A stretch of DNA of 64,000 bases from Idiomarina zobellii (GTDB lineage Bacteria > Pseudomonadota > Gammaproteobacteria > Enterobacterales > Alteromonadaceae): positions 62,001 to 126,000 of the forward strand of contig NZ_FNCB01000001.1 in NCBI RefSeq assembly GCF_900100855.1. The letters are read 5' to 3'. Each line of letters begins with the position of its first letter. The first letter of the stretch is position 1. This document shows positions 10,175 to 18,181 of the stretch, piece by piece. The position numbers and the translations under genes are program-made. The notes beneath the pieces are model-generated. The model worked only from the letters and a program-made list of their open reading frames with translations, was not told the DNA's origin and ran no database searches.

Positions 10175-11530
10175 TCATAGTTTTGCATGAAGTTTTTTAA
10201 TGATGTTTTCCGCCTGTTCGTCCGTCACTAAAAAGCACAGGTTATGCCGACTTGCTCCCTGGCAAATCAGTCGTATAGGCACCGGTGAAGCGGCCTCTAA
10301 CACCCAGGGAGAAATATCGCCAAAGTGGCCAATGTCATTGCCAATGACAGCAATAAGACTCAGACCCTGCTCAATCGTTACGGTCGCAAATTCCCGCAAC
10401 TCCTCCAACATGGCTTCGGGTAACACAGAAAGGCCATTCGCTTGCGAGCCTTCCTCGTCCAGAGTCAGTGCAATGCTCACCTCAGAGGTGGTCACTAAGT
10501 CCACACTGATATCATAGCGTGCCAGAATGTCGAATAGACACGCTAAAAAGCCGGTCGCATGCAACATATCGACACTATTTACCGTCAACAGCGTCTGATT
10601 TTTCCGGCGCGCCAGTGCACGAATAGAGGGGCGTTCATCGGGCTCAGGCAAAATAAGCGTGCCGCCTTTTTCTGGATAACGACTATGACCCACAAAGACC
10701 TTAATGCCGTTTTCAATAGCAGGTTTCAGACTTTTAGGATGCAGCACTTTTGCACCGAAGGTCGCCAATTCTGCAGCCTCGGCAAAGCTAATTTGCTCTA
10801 AAGGTCTGGCGTCTGAGCAAATACGCGGGTCAGTTGTGTAAATACCGGCGACATCCGTCCAGATATTCAGCTGTTCAGCATCGAGGGCAGCAGCCAGTAT
10901 TGCCGCGCTGTAGTCACTGCCTCCGCGCCCTAAGGTCGTAGTATTGCCCTCCTCGCTGGAGCCAATAAAGCCCTGAGTCACCACTCTGGCGCCTTGATTT
11001 AACTGTTCCCGTAAATCAGCACAGTGCTCTCGGGTCTTGTCAATATTGGGGGACGCATTACCAAAGTTATTATTGGTCACCAGCAAAGAGCGCGCATCAG
11101 CGACTTCGGCATTTGTCGCTGATGTTTGTGACCAGTAGGCCGCAAACAAACGAGACGAACAGCGCTCACCAAAACTTAATAGCTCATCCCGCTTTTGCCG
11201 TTGATGGCTTTCCAATGCGTCAGGCGCTTGTTGAACCAATATGTGTAACAGCTGATGCAATTGCGCGAGATGATGATGCACTGCATTTTCTTTAGGTAAC
11301 GCAGACGCCGCCTGGCAATGAATATCGACAATTTCATCGAACAAGCGTTGGCGTTCTGTTTGTGTGTGAGAATGGCTTATTGCGACTAAGCGGTTGGTGA
11401 CACCGGCACAGGCACTGACCACAACAAGCGTCGGATTCTCCTGACGCTCAACAACGTCGACACAGGCTTGTATCGATTCGGCATTGGCCATACTGGTGCC
11501 GCCAAACTTCGCAACATGAATGGGTAACAT
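10175..11530 (-). CDS. lysC: Aspartokinase, lysine-sensitive type
   Basis: It phosphorylates aspartate, committing carbon to lysine, threonine and methionine synthesis. The kinase domain opens with VAKFGGTSM and carries GRGGSDYSAA; two ACT-type regulatory domains occupy the last ~150 residues. The monofunctional length (451 residues) matches aspartokinase III. The start at 11530 (MLPIHVAKFGGTS) has AGGGGA upstream. A longer in-frame extension to 11599 would translate part of the leader and is rejected. A lysine riboswitch lies immediately upstream, so expression should fall when lysine is abundant, which also supports the LysC rather than ThrA-type assignment. Confidence 0.93.
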   Translation of the reverse strand: MLPIHVAKFGGTSMANAESIQACVDVVERQENPTLVVVSACAGVTNRLVAISHSHTQTERQRLFDEIVDIHCQAASALPKENAVHHHLAQLHQLLHILVQQAPDALESHQRQKRDELLSFGERCSSRLFAAYWSQTSATNAEVADARSLLVTNNNFGNASPNIDKTREHCADLREQLNQGARVVTQGFIGSSEEGNTTTLGRGGSDYSAAILAAALDAEQLNIWTDVAGIYTTDPRICSDARPLEQISFAEAAELATFGAKVLHPKSLKPAIENGIKVFVGHSRYPEKGGTLILPEPDERPSIRALARRKNQTLLTVNSVDMLHATGFLACLFDILARYDISVDLVTTSEVSIALTLDEEGSQANGLSVLPEAMLEELREFATVTIEQGLSLIAVIGNDIGHFGDISPWVLEAASPVPIRLICQGASRHNLCFLVTDEQAENIIKKLHAKL

Positions 11531-11538
11531 AGTTTCCC

Positions 11539-11596
11539 CTGAACTGAATACAACAACGTTCAGAGAGCTTAAAAAGGAGGGTCTCCAGAAGCTCTC
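11539..11596 (-). promoter_or_regulatory. Riboswitch expression platform of lysC
   Basis: Two hairpins can form between the lysine aptamer and the lysC start. One pairs GAGAGCTT (11563-11570) perfectly with AAGCTCTC (11589-11596). The latter arm overlaps the 3' strand of aptamer helix P1 (around 11581-11591), so the two folds exclude each other. The second pairs CTGAAC (11539-11544) with GTTCAG (11558-11563), directly beside the AGGGGA ribosome-binding site. There is no U-run after a GC hairpin, so control of translation start seems likelier than termination. The mechanism is inferred. Confidence 0.6.
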
Positions 11597-11740
11597 CACC
11601 TAGCGGTGACAGCCGCAAGTGTTCAAACTCGACGGCCGACGCAAGCCATTCCATGCACTTGCGCCTCGGCGGTTACTCCCCTCGCTTAGCTCTTTGGTAG
11701 ATGCTTGCTAAGCTGCCTGAGTACCGCACCTCTTCCAGAC
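11581..11740 (-). promoter_or_regulatory. Lysine riboswitch (L box) aptamer
   Basis: Read on the reverse strand, the leader shows the L-box hallmarks in order: AGAGGTGCGG, an internal GGGGAGTAACCGCCGAGG block, a long GCAAGTGC..GCTTGCG arm, GGCCG, and GGCTGTCACCGCTAGGTGG near the end. Helix P1 closes the fold: GTCT and GAAG near 11732-11740 pair with CTTC and AGAC at 11581-11591. The family binds free lysine and represses the downstream gene, here lysC. Length (~160 nt) is typical. Confidence 0.92.
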
Positions 11741-11774
11741 GTTAGTAAACCACAAATTGTGGTTTAAATTCAAT

Positions 11775-12824
11775 CTACGACTGCTTTAACGTGTCCATAT
11801 CAATCACAAAACGATACTTCACATCGCCTTTCTTCATGCGTTTGAACGCATCATTGATGTTTTTGATATCCAGCATTTCAACGTCGCAATGAATGTCGTG
11901 CTCGGCACAAAAATCCAGCATTTCCTGCGTTTCAGGAATTCCGCCAATGAGCGAGCCCGCTAAGACACGACGCTTCATTACTAGTTGCCCAGCCTGTAAA
12001 GCAGGGTCTACCGGCTCCAATAAGCCAACCAGAATATGCGTACCGTCGACTTTCAGGCAGTTAATGTACGGGTTTAAGTCGTGCTGTACCGGTACCGTAT
12101 CGAGCAGGAAGTCGAAGGTTTCTGTCGCCTCTTCCATTTGTTTTTCATCGGTCGAGATAATAACGTGATCGGCGCCCTGCTTTTTAGCTTCGCTGACTTT
12201 GCTCTCAGAGCGAGTAAAAATAGTGACTTCAGCACCCATGGCTTTGGCAAACTTAACGCCCATGTGACCTAAGCCGCCCATACCAATGACACCAACTTTA
12301 TGGCCTTCTTTCACACCGAAGTGTCGTAGCGGTGAGTAGGTTGTAATACCCGCACAAAGCAATGGCGCCGCCTTCGCAGCATCCAGATTTTCAGGAACCC
12401 GAACCACAAAACGGTCACTGACAACAATTTTTTCTGAGTAACCACCGTAAGTAATGCTTTTATCATGCAGGTCTTCGCCGTTGTATGTTGGCACCATGCC
12501 ATTCAGACAGTATTGCTCTAAGCCCTGGTCGCACGAACTGCACTCACGACATGAGTCGACCATACAGCCAACACCCACTAAGTCACCTTCGCTGTAATTC
12601 TTAACATCCTTACCTACAGACGTGACGCGACCAATAATTTCATGGCCCGGAACCACCGGATAAATGGTGCCGCCCCAGTCATTTTCAGCATAGTGAATGT
12701 CTGTATGACACACACCACAATAAAGAATATCGATAGCAACGTCATCGTCTCTTAGTTCGCGACGTTCAATACCGTAAGGGGCTAAACCTGAGTGTTCAGA
12801 TTCTGCTGCGTATGCCTTGGTCAT
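11775..12824 (-). CDS. Zinc-dependent alcohol dehydrogenase, YahK/CAD-like
   Basis: This 349-residue medium-chain dehydrogenase probably reduces aldehydes to alcohols with NAD(P)H. Catalytic zinc ligands lie in CGVCHTD (C36) and GHE (H61-E62). Four structural-zinc cysteines are at C92, C95, C98 and C106. The nucleotide site is GMGGLGHMGVKFAK. The overall pattern is closest to E. coli YahK/AdhA-like broad-range aldehyde reductases; true substrates are unknown. It lies upstream of the lysC riboswitch on the same strand. A short AT-rich palindrome (11747-11765) lies after its stop, so readthrough into lysC is unclear. Confidence 0.88.
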   Translation of the reverse strand: MTKAYAAESEHSGLAPYGIERRELRDDDVAIDILYCGVCHTDIHYAENDWGGTIYPVVPGHEIIGRVTSVGKDVKNYSEGDLVGVGCMVDSCRECSSCDQGLEQYCLNGMVPTYNGEDLHDKSITYGGYSEKIVVSDRFVVRVPENLDAAKAAPLLCAGITTYSPLRHFGVKEGHKVGVIGMGGLGHMGVKFAKAMGAEVTIFTRSESKVSEAKKQGADHVIISTDEKQMEEATETFDFLLDTVPVQHDLNPYINCLKVDGTHILVGLLEPVDPALQAGQLVMKRRVLAGSLIGGIPETQEMLDFCAEHDIHCDVEMLDIKNINDAFKRMKKGDVKYRFVIDMDTLKQS

Positions 12825-12939
12825 AAAAACTCCTTCTTAAAACGGTGTAGTACTTCTACTGTGCATTTCGCATTTTGGATTGCACCATAACATCCAAACC
12901 CCTAGTATTTTAGCAACAATAACGATAATTAAAGGTTCA

Positions 12940-14751
12940 ATGATGAAAAAGGCACTGATTGCGGTTTCTATTTCTTTACTACTAGGTGGCTGCGGCGATG
13001 CAACCAATAGCTCTGGCTCTGAAAAAGCCGGTTCAGTTATCAAGCAGTCATCCGTTTCCGAGCAGCTCGATACTATTTATAACGACTACTTTGAACAGAA
13101 CCTCAAACTGAACCCGCTGCTGGCGACTTACATTGGCGATAAGCGGTACAATGACCAGTTACCCAATTACCTTTCCAAACAACATATTGCCAAGCAGCGT
13201 GACTTAAACCAGCGCTTTTTGGAGAAAATATCCGGCATTAATGTCGAACAATTGTCGCGCAGTCAACGCATCAGCTACGACATTTTTAAACGCAAGCTGG
13301 AATTGGAGCTAGAAGGTCTGAAGTATCCAGAGCATCTTATTCCAATTAACCAGTTTTATAACCTCGCAGGACGTTTAGCGATGCTTGGCTCCGGTGAGTC
13401 TGCACAACCTTTTAATACAGTTCAGGATTATGAAAACTGGGCACTGCGAATGGAACAAATTCCGCGTTTATTTGAACAAGCCATTGCCAATATGAAAGAA
13501 GGTGTAGAAAAAAACATTGTTCAACCACGCGTGCTGATTGAAAAAGCCATACCGCAAATTACCGCACACATTGATGAGAATGTAGAAAACACATTGTTTT
13601 GGGCACCTATAACTAATCTGTCAGAGTCTGTCACAGAGTCAGAAGCAAAGCAGCTTCAACAACGCTACAAACAGGTATTAAGTGATACAGTTATGCCTGC
13701 CTATAAAAAGTTGGCCACCTATCTAAAAGAAGAATATTTACCACACACTCGCACCGAAAGCTTTGGCATTGGCCAACTCCCGGGTGGCGATGCATGGTAT
13801 CAACACAGAATTGAAGCCAACACCTCGACTCAACTCAGCGCCGATCGCATTCATAAAATAGGCAAAGACGAAGTAGCGCGCATTCACTCGGAAATGCGCG
13901 ACATTATGGAAGAAATTGAATTCGATGGTAACTTAGCGCAGTTCTTTGACTTCATGACCAATGACCCACAATTTATTTACGAAAGCCGTGAAGCTATGGT
14001 TGAAGACTACCGTTCACTGCGCAGCACGGTCGACGAACGAGTCAGCCAACTTTTCGATATATTCCCCAAAGCAGACTACGAAGTCAGAAAGGTGGAAGAA
14101 TTCCGCGAGCAGTCAGCCAGCTCGGGGTCTTATCAGTCAGCGCCTGTCGATGGCTCACGCCCGGCGATATTTTACCTGAACACCTATGATTTAGGCTCGC
14201 GCCCGAATTGGGCTAAAACGGCACTGTTTTTACACGAAGCCGCGCCGGGCCACCACTTTCAAATTTCCATTCAGCAGGAACTTGAAGACTTGCCCGAGTT
14301 CCGCAAGTACGGTCGTGAAACCGCTTATACAGAGGGCTGGGGACTGTATTCTGAAGCATTGGGTTACGATTTAGGTTTATATGACGACCCATACCAACGC
14401 TTTGGCCAGCTGGCTGCTGAATTGTGGCGCTCTATTCGATTAGTCGTGGATACTGGCATTCATTCAAAAGGCTGGACGCGTCAGGAGGTGCTTGACTATA
14501 TGTATGCAAATGCGCCGGTAGCTGAGGCGCGGGCAGTTTCTGAAGCAGAGCGTTTTATGGCGCTACCGGGGCAAGCTCTTGCCTACAAAGTCGGTGAATT
14601 AAAAATCAGTGAATTACGTCGCCGTGCGGAAGACAAGCTTGGTGACAAATTTGATATTAAAGAGTTTCACCGTGTGGTACTGGAAGACGGCGCTGTACCG
14701 CTGGTTATACTGGAGCAAAAGGTCAGACGCTGGATAGCCGAACGACTTTAG
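12940..14751 (+). CDS. DUF885 family lipoprotein, probable metallopeptidase
   Basis: The 603-residue protein starts MMKKALIAVSISLLLGGCGD, a type II signal peptide with lipobox LGGC, so it should be a membrane-anchored lipoprotein. The conserved DUF885 motif HEAAPGHH is at about 432-439, and a later TEGWGLYSEALG block (about 467-478) supplies a likely third ligand. Both are visible, and the family is predicted to be zinc-dependent peptidases. The start at 12940 follows AAAGG. A 20-residue longer frame would bury the signal sequence and is rejected. It overlaps the convergent phospholipase gene by 4 bases. Confidence 0.85.
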   Translation: MMKKALIAVSISLLLGGCGDATNSSGSEKAGSVIKQSSVSEQLDTIYNDYFEQNLKLNPLLATYIGDKRYNDQLPNYLSKQHIAKQRDLNQRFLEKISGINVEQLSRSQRISYDIFKRKLELELEGLKYPEHLIPINQFYNLAGRLAMLGSGESAQPFNTVQDYENWALRMEQIPRLFEQAIANMKEGVEKNIVQPRVLIEKAIPQITAHIDENVENTLFWAPITNLSESVTESEAKQLQQRYKQVLSDTVMPAYKKLATYLKEEYLPHTRTESFGIGQLPGGDAWYQHRIEANTSTQLSADRIHKIGKDEVARIHSEMRDIMEEIEFDGNLAQFFDFMTNDPQFIYESREAMVEDYRSLRSTVDERVSQLFDIFPKADYEVRKVEEFREQSASSGSYQSAPVDGSRPAIFYLNTYDLGSRPNWAKTALFLHEAAPGHHFQISIQQELEDLPEFRKYGRETAYTEGWGLYSEALGYDLGLYDDPYQRFGQLAAELWRSIRLVVDTGIHSKGWTRQEVLDYMYANAPVAEARAVSEAERFMALPGQALAYKVGELKISELRRRAEDKLGDKFDIKEFHRVVLEDGAVPLVILEQKVRRWIAERL

Positions 14752-16133
14752 AGCAGATGATCGACCGGCAGGCGTGCGGTTAACCACACCGTTAAGCGTC
14801 TGCCGATGCCTGCCCCAGGCTCTTTGTAAAGCTTTTGCGCCGGAATTTGGCTTTTATCAAGCCAATACAGTTTATAAAACCGATTCAACCTCGCTTCGTA
14901 AGTACGCATGGGTAACTCGTGGTCAAACATTGAGTTAATTTGCATGGCCATCGCTTCCGATTCAATGATAATACCGGACTCTGTGTTAATCTGAGCTGAT
15001 CTTGGATCGAAGTTAAACGAACCAACGAATACCTTGTTACCGTCAACCGTTACTGTTTTTGCGTGCAGGCTCGACGCCGAACGACGAAAGTACGGTTTCA
15101 TGTCTTTTCGAAGCGTTTCTTCTGTTCGGCGAAGTTCAAACAACTTTACACCTGCCAGTAATAAACGACGACGGCGACGCTGATAACCGGCATGCACCGC
15201 TGGTACGTCCGTCACCGCCAGAGAGTTGGTCAATACTCGTACCTCAACCCCCTGCTCTGCCAGTTTTTCTAACTCTTTCACACCGGTTGCCGTTGGTACA
15301 AAGTATGGCGATACCAACAAAATAGACTGAGTAGCCGAACCAATAGTTTTCGCTATCTGCTGGGTTAAAGAACGTTTTGGCTTTGAGGACAAGTCTGCTT
15401 TTAAAGGGTCATCACTCACTACTTGTGCCAACGCCGAAAATGCCGGTATGGCTTTGGTATCATCCGTCAGCTGTTTATCGGACAACACGTATTGATTCAA
15501 ATCTTTGGTTTCCTGCTTAGACTCAAAGACTTTCCAAATCTCTTCAAACAGTCGACTGCGGTGACTTCGTTTTATCAGCGAAATAGACCGAGACAGTGCA
15601 CACAGCCAATAGTGACGCCAGTCTTCCATTATTTTGGCAACTACCGGGCCTCGGGCAATTACGTCTAAGTCCGAGAAAAGCTGACCAGCATGCGTACCGA
15701 AATATTCGTCGCCGACATTACGGCCTCCGACAATAGCAATGCGATCGTCGATGATCATGGCTTTATTGTGCATCCGCCGGTTCATACGCTTAAAGTCTGT
15801 CAGCCAGTTCACCCAGCGCCAGCGGCGGTGTTTGAATGGGTTAAAAAACTTAACGTTAAAGTTGCTGCGACTGGATAAGTCACGTAGTAAAGGCTCGATG
15901 GGCTTGCTGTGGTGATCATCGAGTAACAAGTCGACAGTAACGCCCCGCTCAACCGCGTTAAGCAGCTCTTTCAACAGCGTTAAACCGCTGGTATCCGGTC
16001 GCCACAGGTAGTATTGCAGAGCAATATGCTGCTTCGCCGAGCGCAACAGCTTTACCCGCTCAATAAGTGCCTGATGCGCATCGGACAGCAGTTGAAATTG
16101 ACTGGCCTGTGCAACTTTAGCCTTGGGTGTCAT
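14748..16133 (-). CDS. Phospholipase D-superfamily protein, cardiolipin synthase ClsC-like
   Basis: This 461-residue protein has two HKD catalytic motifs, HNKAMIIDDRIAIVGGRN (near 121) and HAKTVTVDGNKVFVGSFN (near 356), as in bacterial cardiolipin synthases and ClsC/YmdC. It has no membrane helix at its start, unlike ClsA. The probable role is phosphatidyl transfer to make cardiolipin. Its ATG overlaps the stop of the upstream VWA gene by 4 bases, indicating translational coupling. MoxR, the VWA protein and this enzyme thus form one operon. Confidence 0.82.
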   Translation of the reverse strand: MTPKAKVAQASQFQLLSDAHQALIERVKLLRSAKQHIALQYYLWRPDTSGLTLLKELLNAVERGVTVDLLLDDHHSKPIEPLLRDLSSRSNFNVKFFNPFKHRRWRWVNWLTDFKRMNRRMHNKAMIIDDRIAIVGGRNVGDEYFGTHAGQLFSDLDVIARGPVVAKIMEDWRHYWLCALSRSISLIKRSHRSRLFEEIWKVFESKQETKDLNQYVLSDKQLTDDTKAIPAFSALAQVVSDDPLKADLSSKPKRSLTQQIAKTIGSATQSILLVSPYFVPTATGVKELEKLAEQGVEVRVLTNSLAVTDVPAVHAGYQRRRRRLLLAGVKLFELRRTEETLRKDMKPYFRRSASSLHAKTVTVDGNKVFVGSFNFDPRSAQINTESGIIIESEAMAMQINSMFDHELPMRTYEARLNRFYKLYWLDKSQIPAQKLYKEPGAGIGRRLTVWLTARLPVDHLL

Positions 16134-17299
16134 CGTAGCTTTTCCATAGCCTCTTCAAGTCCTTCAATGGTCAGCGGATACATTCGACCAGCCATTAAGT
16201 CGTTTATCATTCGAACCGACATGTAATACTGCCAATATTGCTTAGGTTGCGGGTTTAACCAAGCCACTTTGTCAAAATGGCGAGTTAAGCGCTCCAGCCA
16301 TGCCTGACCAGGTTCTTCATTCCAATGCTCAACACTGCCTCCGGGGTAAGCAATTTCGTAAGGACCCATAGTGGCATCCCCCACAAACAACAACTTATAG
16401 TCTTCGCCGTAGGTTTGAATCAGTTGCTGAGTAGGAATCTGCTCTTCCCGGCGACGGCTGTTCGCACGCCAAACACCTTCATACACGCAGTTGTGAAAAT
16501 AAAACAGTTCTAAGTGTTTAAATTCACTTTTCAGTGCCGTAAATAGCTGTTCACACTGATAAATGTAGTCGTCCATTGAGCCGCCAACGTCCAGCAGCAG
16601 AATGATTTTAACGGCATTATGCCGCTCTGCTCGCCATTTTAAATCAAGCAAACCACCTTTTCTGGACGTTGCGGCTATAGTTTCATCAAGATCAAGCTCT
16701 GACGCAGCTCCGGTACGCGCGAATTGCCTTAATTTACGCAACGCCACCTGAAAGCCCCGTTGCTCCAGCCGCGCGCTCTTATCTAAGTCTTTAAACTCTC
16801 GCTTATCCCAAACCTTTGACGCGCTGCGATTCCGATTACCGTCCTGGCCAATGCGAATGCCGCCCGGATGATACCCGTAAGCCCCAAACGGCGAGGTACC
16901 ACCGGTGCCTATCCACTTAGAACCGCCCTGGTGCCGCTTTTGCTGCTCCTTAAGGCGCTCGTGAAAGGTTTTAATTAACTCTTCCAGGCTACCAAGCTGC
17001 TGAACTTTTTGTTTTTCTTCCTCACTAAGCTCACGCTTTAAGGCGTTCTCAAGCCAGTCGTTCGGAATTTTGTCGGCGACATCGGTCTTTGCCACCTTTT
17101 CGACGTACTCGCTAAACGCGCGGTCAAACTTGTCATAGTACGACTCATCTTTAACCAGAATGAGCCGCGACAAATGGTAGAACTGGTCAACATCGGCAAA
17201 CGCGAGGTTAGCCTTCATTGCCGCCAATAAATCTAACCACTCCGTAATGCTGGTTTTTAGCCCATGTCGACGTAATGTCTGAAAAAACTCAACAAACAT
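16130..17299 (-). CDS. VWA (CoxE-like) domain protein partnered with MoxR ATPase
   Basis: This 389-residue protein has an N-terminal alpha-helical part and a C-terminal von Willebrand factor A domain with the MIDAS-like motif DVGGSMDD (about 237). The middle glycine replaces the serine of the usual DxSxS. The gene lies 5 bases after moxR and overlaps the phospholipase gene. MoxR/VWA pairs are known chaperone-like systems that insert metals or remodel complexes. The target is not evident; the linked PLD enzyme is the only candidate in the operon. There is no signal peptide, so it is cytoplasmic. Confidence 0.8.
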   Translation of the reverse strand: MFVEFFQTLRRHGLKTSITEWLDLLAAMKANLAFADVDQFYHLSRLILVKDESYYDKFDRAFSEYVEKVAKTDVADKIPNDWLENALKRELSEEEKQKVQQLGSLEELIKTFHERLKEQQKRHQGGSKWIGTGGTSPFGAYGYHPGGIRIGQDGNRNRSASKVWDKREFKDLDKSARLEQRGFQVALRKLRQFARTGAASELDLDETIAATSRKGGLLDLKWRAERHNAVKIILLLDVGGSMDDYIYQCEQLFTALKSEFKHLELFYFHNCVYEGVWRANSRRREEQIPTQQLIQTYGEDYKLLFVGDATMGPYEIAYPGGSVEHWNEEPGQAWLERLTRHFDKVAWLNPQPKQYWQYYMSVRMINDLMAGRMYPLTIEGLEEAMEKLR

Positions 17300-17304
17300 A
17301 ACAA

Positions 17305-18138
17305 CTACCGGCGCTGCATGCGGGCAAGTTCAGTCACTCGTTCAATATCCTGCTCATGTTTCAATAACGCACCAGAGAGCGGCAATAAGTCACCACTTTG
17401 CTGGCTTTGTTTTAACTGGCTGGCACTAACATCTTCAGTCAGTAACAGGCGTAACCAATCTAACAGTTCAGATGTTGACGGCTTTTTCTTAAGCCCGGGC
17501 ACTTCGCGCAAATCAAAGAACAGCGACAATGCTGTATCAATCAGCTCTTTCTGAATATCCGGATAATGCACATCAACAATTTGTTTCAGAGTCGCCTCGT
17601 CAGGAAACTGGATGTAGTGGAAAAAACAGCGTCTTAAAAAGGCATCCGGTAACGCCTTTTCGTTATTCGAGGTAATGAGAACAATAGGACGTACACGCGC
17701 CTTTACTTGCTCTCCGGTTTCGTAAACATGGAACGCCATTTGGTCGAGTTCATGCAGTAAGTCGTTGGGAAACTCCACATCGGCTTTGTCAATTTCATCA
17801 ATGAGCAGTACCGGCCGTCTATCGGCAGTAAAGGCCTGCCAAAGTTTACCGGGACGAATGTAGTTGCTAATGTCATGGACTTTGTCACTACCGAGTTGGC
17901 TGTCACGCAGGCGCGACACGGCGTCATATTCATACAGCCCCTGTTGCGCTTTAGTGGTCGACTTAATAGACCAGGTCAGCAGCTCGGTGCTCAATGCATC
18001 GGCCAACTCTTCTGCCAGGCGTGTTTTACCAGTACCGGGCTCCCCTTTTAGTAATAAGGGTTTCTCCAGTGTTACCGCTGCATTAACGGCTGTCGCCAAC
18101 TCTTTAGATACTACGTAAGAACGACTGTTAAACTCCAT
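17305..18138 (-). CDS. MoxR-family AAA+ ATPase
   Basis: This 277-residue AAA+ ATPase has Walker A GEPGTGKT (32-39), Walker B LLIDEIDKAD (111-120) and a sensor-1 LITSNNEKALPDAFLRRC segment. Its short length and helix-2 insert place it in the MoxR group, usually paired with a VWA protein, here the next gene. It is the first gene of the three-gene operon. It should act as an ATP-driven chaperone; the client is unknown. Confidence 0.88.
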   Translation of the reverse strand: MEFNSRSYVVSKELATAVNAAVTLEKPLLLKGEPGTGKTRLAEELADALSTELLTWSIKSTTKAQQGLYEYDAVSRLRDSQLGSDKVHDISNYIRPGKLWQAFTADRRPVLLIDEIDKADVEFPNDLLHELDQMAFHVYETGEQVKARVRPIVLITSNNEKALPDAFLRRCFFHYIQFPDEATLKQIVDVHYPDIQKELIDTALSLFFDLREVPGLKKKPSTSELLDWLRLLLTEDVSASQLKQSQQSGDLLPLSGALLKHEQDIERVTELARMQRR

Positions 18139-18181
18139 TCGGCGATCCTATTCTGTTTTTGTCTTAAAAGTGGTGTCCATA

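Noticed and set aside
11531-11599. N-terminal extension of lysC
   Set aside because: It would translate the riboswitch expression platform; the family start MLPIHVAKFGG with AGGGGA upstream is at 11530.
11747-11765. Palindrome AAACCACAA/TTGTGGTTT after the alcohol dehydrogenase
   Set aside because: It is AT-rich with almost no loop and no T tail. It could be a weak terminator or an operator, but nothing decides it.
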